NCBI GenBank assembly: GCA_947623805.1
Contig: CANQHZ010000011.1
Location: 1-54,247, forward strand
Direction of reading: 5' to 3'
Source of the DNA: an uncultured Lachnospiraceae bacterium
Lineage (GTDB): Bacteria; Bacillota; Clostridia; Lachnospirales; Lachnospiraceae
Length of the DNA stretch: 54,247 nucleotides
Every line of letters begins with the position of its first letter. The first letter of the stretch is position 1. The notes below the pieces were generated by a model, which ran no database searches, was not told the DNA's origin, and was given only the letters and a program-made list of their open reading frames with translations. A program made the translations under genes and the position numbers. Shown here in pieces: positions 1 through 7,668 of the stretch.

Positions 1-212
1 GCGGCCTGACGCTTGATACTCTGGTCAGACTTGTCAACCGGCTTGGCATCAGCATCGACTATCTGCTGGCAGATTCTGTATCTGACAACGATTCCAATAT
101 AATAGAACAATTCAGACAGATCATAGACGGTCATTCTCTGCCCCAAAAGCAGATGGCTATTCATGTGCTGCGCACTCTCTTTTCACATCTTGAAAAGGAA
201 TCGTGCTCTTAG
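1..212 (+). CDS. XRE-family transcriptional regulator, 3' end (partial)
   Basis: The reading frame enters from the left edge (first full codon at base 3) and stops at TAG 210-212, giving 69 residues. The start LTLDTLVRLVNRLGISIDYLL matches the last part of a Cro/C1-type helix-turn-helix, where a 'LxTLxRLxxxLGxSxDYLL' segment closes the domain. A short helical tail ending SHLEKESCS follows. The DNA-recognition helix lies outside the window, so specificity cannot be judged. It probably belongs to whatever lies to the left, possibly an integrated element. An opposing promoter lies just downstream. Confidence 0.6.
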   Translation, partial: GLTLDTLVRLVNRLGISIDYLLADSVSDNDSNIIEQFRQIIDGHSLPQKQMAIHVLRTLFSHLEKESCS

Positions 213-222
213 AAGTTTTTGT

Positions 223-252
223 TACTATGTTAGCTAATTAGCTAACATAGTA
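223..252. promoter_or_regulatory. 30-bp perfect palindrome, probable operator
   Basis: Bases 223-252 are identical to their reverse complement, with centre TTAGCTAATTAGCTAA. The site covers the expected start point of the minus-strand promoter at 254-282, which is where a dimeric repressor (MarR, TetR or XRE type) would block transcription. It is not GC-rich and has no T-run, so it is a poor terminator candidate. The regulator that binds it is unknown; the adjacent XRE protein is one candidate. Confidence 0.55.
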
Positions 253-253
253 C

Positions 254-282
254 AGTATACTAGGCAAAACAGAAAATGTCAA
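254..282 (-). promoter_or_regulatory. Strong sigma-A promoter, leftward
   Basis: On the minus strand there is TTGACA (277-282), a 17-bp spacer and TATACT (254-259), close to consensus. Transcription would start near 247, inside the palindrome, and run leftward antisense to the XRE gene end. The target gene is outside the window or is an antisense RNA. Confidence 0.55.
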
Positions 283-507
283 GCAATTTTTTTCCATCTG
301 ACACTTTCATATATGATTTTTCCCTTTTTTATTTTTCTGCTTTCTTATGCCGTTGTTTCCGAAGTTCTTCCTGCCCCTGAGCCCTGCGCGGCGCCAGCAG
401 CGTTTTCCCCCCTTAACACGCTGAATGAGCTGCTTCTTCGGGGATATTTCCTTCGGACGGCTATGAAGTTTTCAAAGTACAATGTGAATGACATTTCCAG
501 ACACGCC
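283..507. other. Gene-poor stretch, possible end of an integrated element
   Basis: I see no convincing gene between the XRE stop and rlmD. A 90-codon plus-strand frame at 313-585 has no ribosome site and no recognisable domain, so it is not called. The minus-strand text with ACTTTGAAAACTTCATAG and a run of G's resembles non-coding pieces I associate with clostridial conjugative elements, but this is recollection and not a search result. Together with the clipped rlmD end it suggests an element boundary. Confidence 0.25.
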
Positions 508-564
508 AAAAAGAGGCGTCCTGAACCAAATGGGCATAGTTTACCCCTGATTCAAGTCGCCTCT
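508..564 (-). terminator. Terminator downstream of rlmD-like gene
   Basis: On the minus strand AGAGGCG and CGCCTCT form a long stem enclosing further partly complementary bases, followed by TTTTT. It lies about 40 bases past the rlmD-like stop codon and would end the receiver-rlmD transcript. Confidence 0.5.
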
Positions 565-602
565 GATCTTCTTATATGTTCCTGATACAGAGTTTATTCT
601 AT

Positions 603-1826
603 TTAAGTTGCTGTAGCCGGCATCTTATCTAAGTAATCGTTATTCTGTGGCTCATAATCGACATGAAAATACTCGGTAGACTTTTGGTGGTACAACTGGA
701 CAACAGTCTCCACATTCCCCGTAAACGGAAACATATCCACCCCCCAAGCCTCTTTCGCCTTATACCCTGCCTTCTTAAAATATTCAAGGTCACGCCCAAG
801 CGTCTCAGGATTGCATGACACATACACCACCCTCGACGGCTTTACCATTGCTACAGCTTTGACAAACTCCTCCGTAGTGCCGCTCCTTGGGGGATCGAGG
901 ACGACCACATCTGCGCGCTGGCTGTTTTCTGACATTTGTGTCATATATTCAGTGGCATCGGCATTGACAAAATGTATATTATTTATATTATTGCGTTTCG
1001 CGTTCGCCTTGGCGTCCTTTACAGCCTGAGCGTTAAGCTCCACGCCGATGACCCTGCCCGCCTTTGATGCCATAGCCATGCCAATCGTGCCGATGCCGCA
1101 ATATGCGTCAATGACCGTTTCCTTTCCCGTCAGCTCTGCCGCCTGTATCGCTTTTTTATAAAGCACCTGCGTTTGCGCCGAATTTATCTGATAAAATGAA
1201 TTCGGCGATATCCTAAAGCGCAGCCCGCATAGCACATCTTCTATATAGCCATCGCCATAGAGCGGCTTATTTCTCTCGCCAAGCACCATTGTCGTGTCCT
1301 GACCGTTTATGTTTTGGACTATCGTGGTTATCTCGGGGTGACGTTTCCTAAGCTCATCAACAAAATTGTTTTTGTGCGGAAATTCGGGACATGCCGTCAC
1401 AAGCACTACCATTATCTGCTTTGTGGACATTCCCTTTCGTATCAGTATATGACGCATCACGCCGCGCCCTGTATCCTCATTGTAAACCCATATTTTAAAA
1501 GAATTTATAAGCTGCGTCGCCGTTTCTATAATAGCCGCCGCCTGCTTGTCCTCTATAAGACAGTTCTTTATTGGGACTATATTGTGCGTGCCCTCCTCAT
1601 ACATTCCCGCAACCGCCTCGTCCTTGACGTGTCCAAAAACAGCGTGAACCTTGTTTCTATAATAATAAGGATAATACATACCCGATATGTCGTTCACCTC
1701 GCAGTATTTTCCGATATTTTCCTCAATCCATTTCTGCTTGCCTGCAAGCTCCTCCTCATAGCTTTCTCTGCCGATGTGACAACCGCCACATTTGTTTACA
1801 TATGGGCATTTCTGCATATCTGCCAT
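603..1826 (-). CDS. rlmD: 23S rRNA (uracil-5-)-methyltransferase, RumA/RlmD family
   Basis: The 407-aa protein has the family's N-terminal Fe-S cysteines (CPYVNKCGGC, residues 7-16), a SAM-binding motif (DAYCGIGTIG near 240), the LDPPRSG motif and the catalytic-cysteine motif VSCNPETL. It should methylate C5 of a uracil in 23S rRNA. Start: ATG 7 bases after GAGG. The receiver gene lies 40 bp upstream and may share the transcript. The C-terminus stops abruptly after KMPATAT, where Lachnospiraceae relatives (as I remember them) continue for roughly 60-70 residues; the catalytic core is intact, so activity is likely. Whether it is RlmC-, RlmD- or RlmCD-like in target cannot be told. Confidence 0.85.
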   Translation of the reverse strand: MADMQKCPYVNKCGGCHIGRESYEEELAGKQKWIEENIGKYCEVNDISGMYYPYYYRNKVHAVFGHVKDEAVAGMYEEGTHNIVPIKNCLIEDKQAAAIIETATQLINSFKIWVYNEDTGRGVMRHILIRKGMSTKQIMVVLVTACPEFPHKNNFVDELRKRHPEITTIVQNINGQDTTMVLGERNKPLYGDGYIEDVLCGLRFRISPNSFYQINSAQTQVLYKKAIQAAELTGKETVIDAYCGIGTIGMAMASKAGRVIGVELNAQAVKDAKANAKRNNINNIHFVNADATEYMTQMSENSQRADVVVLDPPRSGTTEEFVKAVAMVKPSRVVYVSCNPETLGRDLEYFKKAGYKAKEAWGVDMFPFTGNVETVVQLYHQKSTEYFHVDYEPQNNDYLDKMPATAT

Positions 1827-1866
1827 TAATTACCTCATTTCCGCGCAGCCGTCCGTGCGCTTTTCC

Positions 1867-2271
1867 TTACTTTAATTTGTCAATCAGTTTCTTAAACGGC
1901 ATATTGATGTCGTAATTAACTCCGTACAAAACCGTACCAAGTACAAGTGGCTCATCTTCCAGCGCGGAATAGTCACCACTTGAGCATATGATAACGGGAA
2001 TATCCGACTTTTCCTCCGCAAGATGCCTGATAAGCTTAATGCCAGCCTCCACGTCTACATCTGCGCCGTCAGACAGCGGATACTGCATATCCGTCACAAT
2101 CACGTCATAAGGCGTGCTGTTTTTTATGCTGTCATTCAGCAGCTCTATACCTTTCTCCTGATTGCGGGCAATGTTTATCTGCCCCCTTTGTACGCCACTG
2201 AATACAAGCGCTCTTTTCACATCGTCTCTCTTAAACACATCATCCTCAAAAACAAGCACGCGTAATCCCAT
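1867..2271 (-). CDS. Stand-alone receiver-domain protein (atypical)
   Basis: This is a 134-aa protein with only a CheY-like receiver fold: acidic pocket FEDD near residue 8, phospho-acceptor Asp in VIVTDMQYP, and the Ser/Thr switch region ICSSGD. The normally invariant Lys before Pro in the last motif is replaced by Met (INMPF), so phosphorylation or its readout may be altered. There is no output domain. Start chosen at ATG 2271 because AAGGAG precedes it; an upstream in-frame ATG has no such site. The long insert (DGADVDVEAG) in the loop after the acceptor Asp is unusual. Partner kinase unknown. Confidence 0.7.
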   Translation of the reverse strand: MGLRVLVFEDDVFKRDDVKRALVFSGVQRGQINIARNQEKGIELLNDSIKNSTPYDVIVTDMQYPLSDGADVDVEAGIKLIRHLAEEKSDIPVIICSSGDYSALEDEPLVLGTVLYGVNYDINMPFKKLIDKLK

Positions 2272-2299
2272 AATTTCTTCTCCTTTTAACGTTTTTACC

Positions 2300-2305
2300 A
2301 TTATA
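2300..2305 (-). promoter_or_regulatory. Extended -10 promoter of receiver gene
   Basis: The minus strand reads TGGTATAAT, an extended -10 element (TGn-TATAAT), about 30 bases upstream of the receiver start codon. No good -35 is seen, as expected for extended -10 promoters. Confidence 0.45.
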
Positions 2306-2365
2306 CCACCAACAGCCGCTCTTTAGGAAAATATTTTCATTTTAAAAAAATTTTTTAAATAACTC

Positions 2366-2393
2366 TTGACATAACATCAAATCCTGGTATAAT
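2366..2393 (+). promoter_or_regulatory. Sigma-A promoter of AAA+ gene
   Basis: TTGACA (2366-2371), 16-bp spacer, TATAAT (2388-2393). The same arrangement, with similar flanks, recurs at 4112-4139, so the promoter was duplicated with its leader. Confidence 0.7.
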
Positions 2394-2567
2394 AAACTCA
2401 CGTAGTGAAAATTTAATAGTTTTATTCATCGACAGACAATAGGTTTATGGATTAATTTTTTATTTAAAATTGATTGCATTCGTTGCAATAGTTTGACAGG
2501 ATTTGAACTTATTGTTTTTTTGTTGTCTTTTAATTTGTATTTTAATGTAAGAAAGGAGAATAGAACT
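2394..2567 (+). promoter_or_regulatory. Long 5' leader with attenuator-like helix
   Basis: About 170 nt separate the promoter from the AAA+ start. CAATAGGTT near 2440 can pair with AACTTATTG near 2507-2515, which is followed at once by TTTTTTT, like a terminator with a large loop. The same pair (CAATAAGTT / AACTTATTG-TTTTTTT) is kept in the duplicate leader at 4140-4377 although the sequence between has diverged. Inference: a conserved cis-acting attenuator. The ligand or factor is unknown. Confidence 0.4.
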
Positions 2568-3989
2568 ATGAAAAAAGCTACATGTACACAACTTTTCGAA
2601 AACTATCTAAACGAGGTCTCTTGCGGACGCGGCGGACGCGAACACGAAAATCCAATTAACAGATTTACCCAAAATGCCAAGAATGGCGACTACAATCAAA
2701 TATCTGACGAGGATTATTATCTGCTGCGCCAGGAAATGAAAGACATATCGGATTTGTTCTGGCTGAATGCTGACCAGCAGCAGGCTGCCGATATCCTGCG
2801 GCTTTCCCTCGAAAACATCAACATTGATGAGCAGTCCTGCCACAAGATTGCAGAAATACTTGCTGAATGTTATTCCGCGTCGGTACACTCAGACACTCCT
2901 GAAGACGCAGCACAAACCCCCGACGATGAGGACGCAACGCTTGTCTTTGATGATTGCCTCTCAAAGCTGCTTTTTCCGCGAAAAAACATCACTGAATTCG
3001 GAGATAACCAAGACTCAAACTATGAGGATTACTTTGGCTGCGAGTTTGATGACAGCATAAGCTCGTCAGACAGCAAATCCCAGACCAATAAGGTGCAAAA
3101 TTCGCCGACAGCTATCAACAATTGGTTATCGGAACGCATCTATGGACAGAAAGATGCCGTTATGGCAGCCTCCATGCTTCTGTACAACAGTGCAAGAGGC
3201 ATAAAGCGCAACATACTGTTCGCAGGTCCGACAGGCTGCGGCAAAACGGAAATCTGGCGTGTCTGTCAAAAGCTGTATCACAATATTCGCATAATCGACA
3301 GCACTCAGCTTACGGGCGATGGCTGGAAAGGCTCTTACAAGGTCAGCAACATCTTTGATGGCATGGATTTGAAAGAAGCCGAAAATTCAATCATCGTTTT
3401 CGATGAGTTTGATAAGCTATGCGAACCAAAAATCGGCAACAACGACACAAATTACAGCCTGATAGTGCAGAATGAGCTGCTCAAGCTGATTGAGGGAACG
3501 ACGCTCAATCTTAAAAATTATCAGCTTGATACGTCAAAAATCAGTTTTGTTTTCTGCGGAAGCTTTGAACAGCTAACCGAGATGAAAACCGACACTGAAA
3601 AACAGACTTCCATCGGATTCGGCGCAAGACTTGAAAAAGCGGAAGCACAAAGCATATATGAAAACGAGCTGCAACCGTCCGACCTCGTCAAGTACGCAGG
3701 AGTACGGCAGGAAATCGCGGGGCGCATCAATCAAATCGTCCGGCTCACACCTATGACAGCTGACGGCTACAGGGCAATCCTTCAGAATGAGCAGATGTCC
3801 CCCCTGCATCAGCTTGAACTGCAGTACGGAGTGAAACTGAAAATGGACGAAGCTACAGAAGAACGCCTGGTGCAGGAGGCTGCTGAAACCCGCATGGGTG
3901 TGCGGTATCTGCGCAGCCGCATACAGCAGATGCTGGACGTGCAGTTGTTCTCAGACTGCAACCGCAAGGAGTATCTGCTCAGCGCCTGA
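2568..3989 (+). CDS. ClpX-like AAA+ ATPase
   Basis: The 473-aa protein has an N-terminal region of about 200 residues without a recognised domain (no zinc-binding ClpX N-domain), then an AAA+ module: Walker A GPTGCGKT (about 233), Walker B IIVFDEFDK, sensor-1 FCGSF, arginine-finger region GFGARLE and sensor-2 GVRYLRSR. The order and the C-terminal small domain match the ClpX/HslU class of unfoldases. No IGF-type ClpP-docking loop was noticed. Start: ATG 2568 after AAAGGAG; the longer frame from 2493 lacks a ribosome site. It stands alone behind a long structured leader, suggesting tight control. Substrate unknown. Confidence 0.75.
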   Translation: MKKATCTQLFENYLNEVSCGRGGREHENPINRFTQNAKNGDYNQISDEDYYLLRQEMKDISDLFWLNADQQQAADILRLSLENINIDEQSCHKIAEILAECYSASVHSDTPEDAAQTPDDEDATLVFDDCLSKLLFPRKNITEFGDNQDSNYEDYFGCEFDDSISSSDSKSQTNKVQNSPTAINNWLSERIYGQKDAVMAASMLLYNSARGIKRNILFAGPTGCGKTEIWRVCQKLYHNIRIIDSTQLTGDGWKGSYKVSNIFDGMDLKEAENSIIVFDEFDKLCEPKIGNNDTNYSLIVQNELLKLIEGTTLNLKNYQLDTSKISFVFCGSFEQLTEMKTDTEKQTSIGFGARLEKAEAQSIYENELQPSDLVKYAGVRQEIAGRINQIVRLTPMTADGYRAILQNEQMSPLHQLELQYGVKLKMDEATEERLVQEAAETRMGVRYLRSRIQQMLDVQLFSDCNRKEYLLSA

Positions 3990-3996
3990 TAAAAAA

Positions 3997-4035
3997 CCGG
4001 GATGGCATGATTTGCATGTCCGTCCCGGCATCTTT
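3997..4035 (+). terminator. Terminator after AAA+ gene
   Basis: CCGGGATGG (3997-4005) pairs with CCGTCCCGG (4020-4028), followed by a modest T-rich stretch (CATCTTTA). It sits directly behind the AAA+ stop codon. Confidence 0.55.
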
Positions 4036-4111
4036 ACCCCATGCAAAACTGCCTCTGACACGAAATACTCATCTTTTACAACAAATTTTTTAATAAATTT
4101 CAAAATATCCC

Positions 4112-4139
4112 TTGACATTAACTCAAATTGTGCTATAAT
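4112..4139 (+). promoter_or_regulatory. Sigma-A promoter, duplicate copy
   Basis: TTGACA (4112-4117), 16-bp spacer, TATAAT (4134-4139). It resembles the promoter at 2366-2393 in elements, spacing and flanks, and drives the relic/128-aa gene unit. Confidence 0.7.
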
Positions 4140-4377
4140 ATTTGTTGTCTTTAAAAATTTCATAAGTTTATTCGCTAACGGGCAATAAGTTTTTAGTGAT
4201 GCATAGCTGAGATTATTACGGTATTTTTATGTCTTTTTTCAGATTTATTAGTAGTAATAATCTTTAGGCATCATCTGCAGACGTTATATATGTTGATAAT
4301 GCAGATAAGCTTTAACTTATTGTTTTTTTATTGTTTTTTGTTGTTTGTTTCTTTATAACAAGAAAGGAGAATAAATT
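4140..4377 (+). promoter_or_regulatory. Duplicate structured leader
   Basis: This leader of about 240 nt shares with the AAA+ leader the CAATAAGTT / AACTTATTG pair before a T-run and the AGAAAGGAG ribosome site. It has extra structure: GAGATTATTAC (near 4210) can pair with GTAATAATCT (near 4255), nested inside ATGC/GCAT arms. Inference: a cis-regulatory RNA related to the one at 2394-2567. Confidence 0.4.
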
Positions 4378-4500
4378 ATGAAAAAAATCTACATTCACAC
4401 AACTATTCAGACACTATCTTAACGAGGTTGCACACGGATGCCGCGTGCAAGACAATCCAGAAACCTACTCAGCAAACCGTAAATTTTTTATATTTTTAAG
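4378..4500 (+). pseudogene. Frameshifted 5' fragment of an AAA+ gene copy
   Basis: The ATG at 4378 has an AAAGGAG site and opens a frame that stops at 4422 (MKKIYIHTTIQTLS). With one A removed from the A-run the text instead reads MKKSTFTQLFRHYLNEV, matching the start of the AAA+ protein upstream (MKKATCTQLFENYLNEV). It is therefore the beginning of a second copy, broken by a one-base insertion and cut off after about 30 codons. The 14-codon frame that remains could act as a leader peptide. An alternative is that it is only debris of the duplication. Confidence 0.6.
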
Positions 4501-4513
4501 GAGGAAACAAAAT

Positions 4514-4900
4514 ATGACAAAAACAAATTTTATCAATGACCAGAGGACATTTGAATACGCACTTTATGTAATAGCTTCAAGCTACTTTAACAAAACTTCA
4601 TGTAAAACAAAACTTACAGAGAGCAGCATGCTTATACAGTACAAAGAGCAAAAGCTCGACAAACAGTACAAAATGGAAGAATTCTGTGAAGCATATATGG
4701 AGGAGCTGGCATACAAGCTTCCACATATAATCTTCGAACAGAATATGACAGTTCATCTAAGGAGAAAATCCTCTAATCTCCCTACAGAAATTTTATTCAG
4801 GAGCGAGCGGTTTATCATAATCTTTTCCTGCTTGTATGCAGGAAAGAAATCTGAAATTTCATATAAAATATGGGAAAAGAAAGGGTTATCCTCAAGATAA
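4514..4900 (+). CDS. Hypothetical 128-aa protein
   Basis: No family is recognised. The protein is basic, without signal peptide or membrane segment, and rich in Lys, Tyr and Phe (starts MTKTNFINDQRTFEYAL). Start ATG 4514 is preceded by AAGGAGG with 7-base spacing, a strong site. The frame is also open upstream into the AAA+ gene relic, so a fused product would be possible if the A-run slipped. It is transcribed from the duplicated promoter and leader, so it probably shares the signal that controls the AAA+ gene. Its stop codon lies inside the terminator hairpin. Confidence 0.55.
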   Translation: MTKTNFINDQRTFEYALYVIASSYFNKTSCKTKLTESSMLIQYKEQKLDKQYKMEEFCEAYMEELAYKLPHIIFEQNMTVHLRRKSSNLPTEILFRSERFIIIFSCLYAGKKSEISYKIWEKKGLSSR

Positions 4901-4912
4901 CCTTTTCTTCCC
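4872..4912. terminator. Bidirectional terminator hairpin
   Basis: GGGAAAAGAAAGGGTTATC and GATAACCTTTTCTTCCC form a long stem around CTCAA. It lies between two converging genes, and overlaps the last codons of the 128-aa gene. Confidence 0.6.
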
Positions 4913-4918
4913 ATGTCT

Positions 4919-6361
4919 CTATTTTTTATTTAAAGGTTTTTCATTAAGATAATTTATGGCTAGTTTGTCTCCTCGGTCGGCTGCTTTTTTATACCATTTA
5001 AATGCTTCCTCGTCATCTCCTTTATTTTCATATGAGATGCCCAGCTTGAATAATGCCCGTCTGTTTCCCTGGTCGGCAGCTTTCTTATACCATTTAATCG
5101 CCTCATCATAATCTTTCGTTACATTTGTTCCTTGAGAATACAATTTCCCCAATTCCATTTGGGCTTTCACTGAGCCTTGGTCAGCCGCTTTTTTATACCA
5201 CTTGACTGCCTCATCGTTATCTTCATCCAGATACCACTCGCCCACTTTAATCTGGGCTTCTATGTAACCATTTTCGGCAGCTCTCGTATACCACTTAATT
5301 GCCTCTCTGGCATTTTCCTCTATTTTTATTCCTTTGCTATATGTCTCTCCCATGTGGTACTGCGCTTTGACATCCCCTTCTCGGGCAGCCGTCAGCCACT
5401 CGCCAAAATCCTTCTGCGCGATCAAAAATTCTCTTTTTGCATATCCGCACAATGAGGCTTTCTCATACCACTTATATGCTTCCTCAACATCTTTCTCTAC
5501 GCCTTTGCCCTCATTGTAAAAGTCTCCCACAATGTTCAAAGCCGCCGCGAATTTATCAGCTGATTTCTTATACCATTTAAGCGCCTCCTGATAATCCTGT
5601 TTTACGCCTTTCCCTTCACTGTACAGTTTTCCCAGACCAAACTGCGCAGTTTCTTCGCCCTGTTCGGCGGCTTTCATGTACCATTTAAAGGCTTCGCAAT
5701 AATCCTGCTCTACCCCCTTGCCCTCACTATATGAATCGCCTACGCAGCTTTGCGATATCGCATATCCCTGCTCTGCCGCTTTCATGCTCCACTTAAATGC
5801 TTCCTTATCATCCTGTTCTACGCCCTTTCCTGTGTAATACATTAGCGCCACTTCACTCTGGGCATACTCATTGCCCAGCTCCGCTGCCTTTTTATACCAC
5901 TTAAACGCCTCCTGATAATCCTGCTTTGCTACTCCAATTCCAAAACGATACCACCTTCCCACGATAATCTGCGCTGCAGTATTGTCCTGTTCGGCGGCTT
6001 TCATGTACCATTTAAACGCCTCATCATCATCCTGCTGTACGCCTAATCCCCTATAATACAGCTCTCCTAAGTCGCATTGCGCCCACGCGTTTCCCTGTTC
6101 GGCGGCTTTCTTATACCACTTAGCCGCTTCCTGGTAATCCTGTTTTACGCCACCTCCCCTATAATATAAGTAACCCAAATTGTGCTGCGCAGGCACATAT
6201 CCCTGTTTGGCAGCCCTCTCAGACCACTTAAACGCTTCCCTGTAATCCTGTTCTACGCCATCTCCGCTATAATATAAGGCTGACAGACGGCATTGCGCCT
6301 CTGCATCTCCCTGTTTGGCATCGCTTTTGAGTTTTTCTATTTCCAGTTCATTAATTTCCAT
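4919..6361 (-). CDS. Sel1-repeat (SLR) protein
   Basis: The 480-aa protein is built almost wholly of about 12 Sel1-like repeats of some 36 residues, each with the pattern EAxKWYxKAAxQGxxxAQxxLGxLY. Such solenoids act as protein-binding scaffolds. There is no signal peptide or membrane segment, so it is probably cytoplasmic. Start at ATG 6361 follows AAAGGAG. It lies 40 bp behind the RlmI-like gene on the same strand and may share its transcript. The near-identical DNA of the repeats makes gain or loss of units likely. Partner unknown. Confidence 0.85.
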   Translation of the reverse strand: MEINELEIEKLKSDAKQGDAEAQCRLSALYYSGDGVEQDYREAFKWSERAAKQGYVPAQHNLGYLYYRGGGVKQDYQEAAKWYKKAAEQGNAWAQCDLGELYYRGLGVQQDDDEAFKWYMKAAEQDNTAAQIIVGRWYRFGIGVAKQDYQEAFKWYKKAAELGNEYAQSEVALMYYTGKGVEQDDKEAFKWSMKAAEQGYAISQSCVGDSYSEGKGVEQDYCEAFKWYMKAAEQGEETAQFGLGKLYSEGKGVKQDYQEALKWYKKSADKFAAALNIVGDFYNEGKGVEKDVEEAYKWYEKASLCGYAKREFLIAQKDFGEWLTAAREGDVKAQYHMGETYSKGIKIEENAREAIKWYTRAAENGYIEAQIKVGEWYLDEDNDEAVKWYKKAADQGSVKAQMELGKLYSQGTNVTKDYDEAIKWYKKAADQGNRRALFKLGISYENKGDDEEAFKWYKKAADRGDKLAINYLNEKPLNKK

Positions 6362-6401
6362 TTTCTCATTCTCCTTTCGCTATGTGAAAAGAATAGCGGC
6401 G

Positions 6402-7604
6402 TCACCTCTCCCATATCACCTGAAAGATATAAAACTTCAAATAATACGACTCGTCCGCACTCCATAGTATCGGGTGGTCGGCAGACTGTGTCCTGTACTC
6501 CACCTGGCGCAAGCGGCAGTGGACGTTCTTTGCCGCCTGCGCTATCGTCTGCGTAAAGAGCTCGTAATCCATGAAATGCGAGCATGAGCAGGTCGCGAGA
6601 AATCCGCCGTCCTTTACAAGCTTCATGCCGCGCAGGTTTATCTCGCGGTAGCCCTTTACCGCATTTTTTACGGAATTGCGTGACTTGGCAAACGCGGGCG
6701 GGTCGAGAATTACCACGTCGAAACGCTCTCCCGCTGCCTCAAGCTTGGGCAGAAGTTCAAACACATCATCGCAGACAAACTCAACTGTCTTTTCAAGTCC
6801 GTTCAGCCTTGCATTTTCACGTGCCTGATTTATCGCAAGCTCAGACGCATCGACTCCAAGCACGCTCTTTGCGCCCGCTATGCCCGCATTAAGCGCAAAC
6901 GAGCCTGTATGTGTGAAACAGTCAAGCACTCTTGCATTCCTGCACAAGCGCTGTATGGCAAGTCTGTTATACTTCTGGTCGAGGAAAAAACCGGTCTTTT
7001 GACCGTCCCTTACGTCCACTATATATCTTACGCCATTTTCCGTGATTTCAACGTTTGTGTCAAACTCATCTCCGATAAAACCCTTAAAGCGCTCCATTCC
7101 CTCCTGCAGCCTGACTTTTGCGTCACTTCTCTCATATACGCCGCGAATATTTGTTCCATCCTCGGCGAGCACGCGCTTTAATATTTCAATTATCTCGTTT
7201 TTCATCCTGTCGATACCAAGGGCGAGCGACTCAACCACCAAAATATCGCTGAACTTGTCTACCACAAGCCCCGGCAGGAAATCCGCCTCTCCAAAAATAA
7301 CACGGCAGCTTGATGTGTCAACCGTCTTTTGGCGGTATTCCCAAGCTGCCCTTATGCGCCTTTCCAGAAAAGCCGCGTCGATATGCTGCTCTTTATCACG
7401 CGTCATCATGCGTATACGGATTTTTGAATTTTCATTGATAAAGCCCCTGCCAAGCATATATCCGTCAAAATCATGAACGGCGACAATATCGCCGTTTTCA
7501 AATGCACCATCTACGTTTTCAATCTCATTGTCATAAATCCAGAGCCCGCCCGCTTTGAGGCTTCTGCCCTCTCCCTTTTTTATTGTCGCTACCGCCTCTG
7601 TCAT
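6402..7604 (-). CDS. Class I rRNA large-subunit methyltransferase, RlmI/YwbD family
   Basis: The 400-aa protein begins with a PUA RNA-binding domain (about 1-75), has a central linker with the family's DGQKTGFFLDQ segment, and a C-terminal Rossmann SAM-methyltransferase: VLDCFTHTGSFAL (motif I), GVDASELAI, and the LDPPAFAKS catalytic loop. Family members methylate C5 of cytosine in 23S rRNA. It lies downstream of the HD-domain gene (65 bp) on the same strand. Assignment to the family is firm; the exact nucleotide is not known. Confidence 0.85.
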   Translation of the reverse strand: MTEAVATIKKGEGRSLKAGGLWIYDNEIENVDGAFENGDIVAVHDFDGYMLGRGFINENSKIRIRMMTRDKEQHIDAAFLERRIRAAWEYRQKTVDTSSCRVIFGEADFLPGLVVDKFSDILVVESLALGIDRMKNEIIEILKRVLAEDGTNIRGVYERSDAKVRLQEGMERFKGFIGDEFDTNVEITENGVRYIVDVRDGQKTGFFLDQKYNRLAIQRLCRNARVLDCFTHTGSFALNAGIAGAKSVLGVDASELAINQARENARLNGLEKTVEFVCDDVFELLPKLEAAGERFDVVILDPPAFAKSRNSVKNAVKGYREINLRGMKLVKDGGFLATCSCSHFMDYELFTQTIAQAAKNVHCRLRQVEYRTQSADHPILWSADESYYLKFYIFQVIWER

Positions 7605-7668
7605 TCAACGCACTCCTTTTATCCGAATTTTACTTAATCAGCTTTTTACCAATTTACCAATCGTCCTT

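Noticed and set aside
313-585. 90-codon plus-strand frame beside the rlmD end
   Set aside because: No ribosome site, no domain, odd composition, and it covers the terminator of the opposite gene.
1314-1829. 171-codon plus-strand frame
   Set aside because: Complete overlap with the clearly real rlmD-like gene on the other strand; composition is that of an antisense shadow.
4919-6361. CRISPR-like regular repeats
   Set aside because: The periodicity of about 108 bp encodes Sel1 repeats; there are no short identical repeats with unique spacers, and no cas genes.
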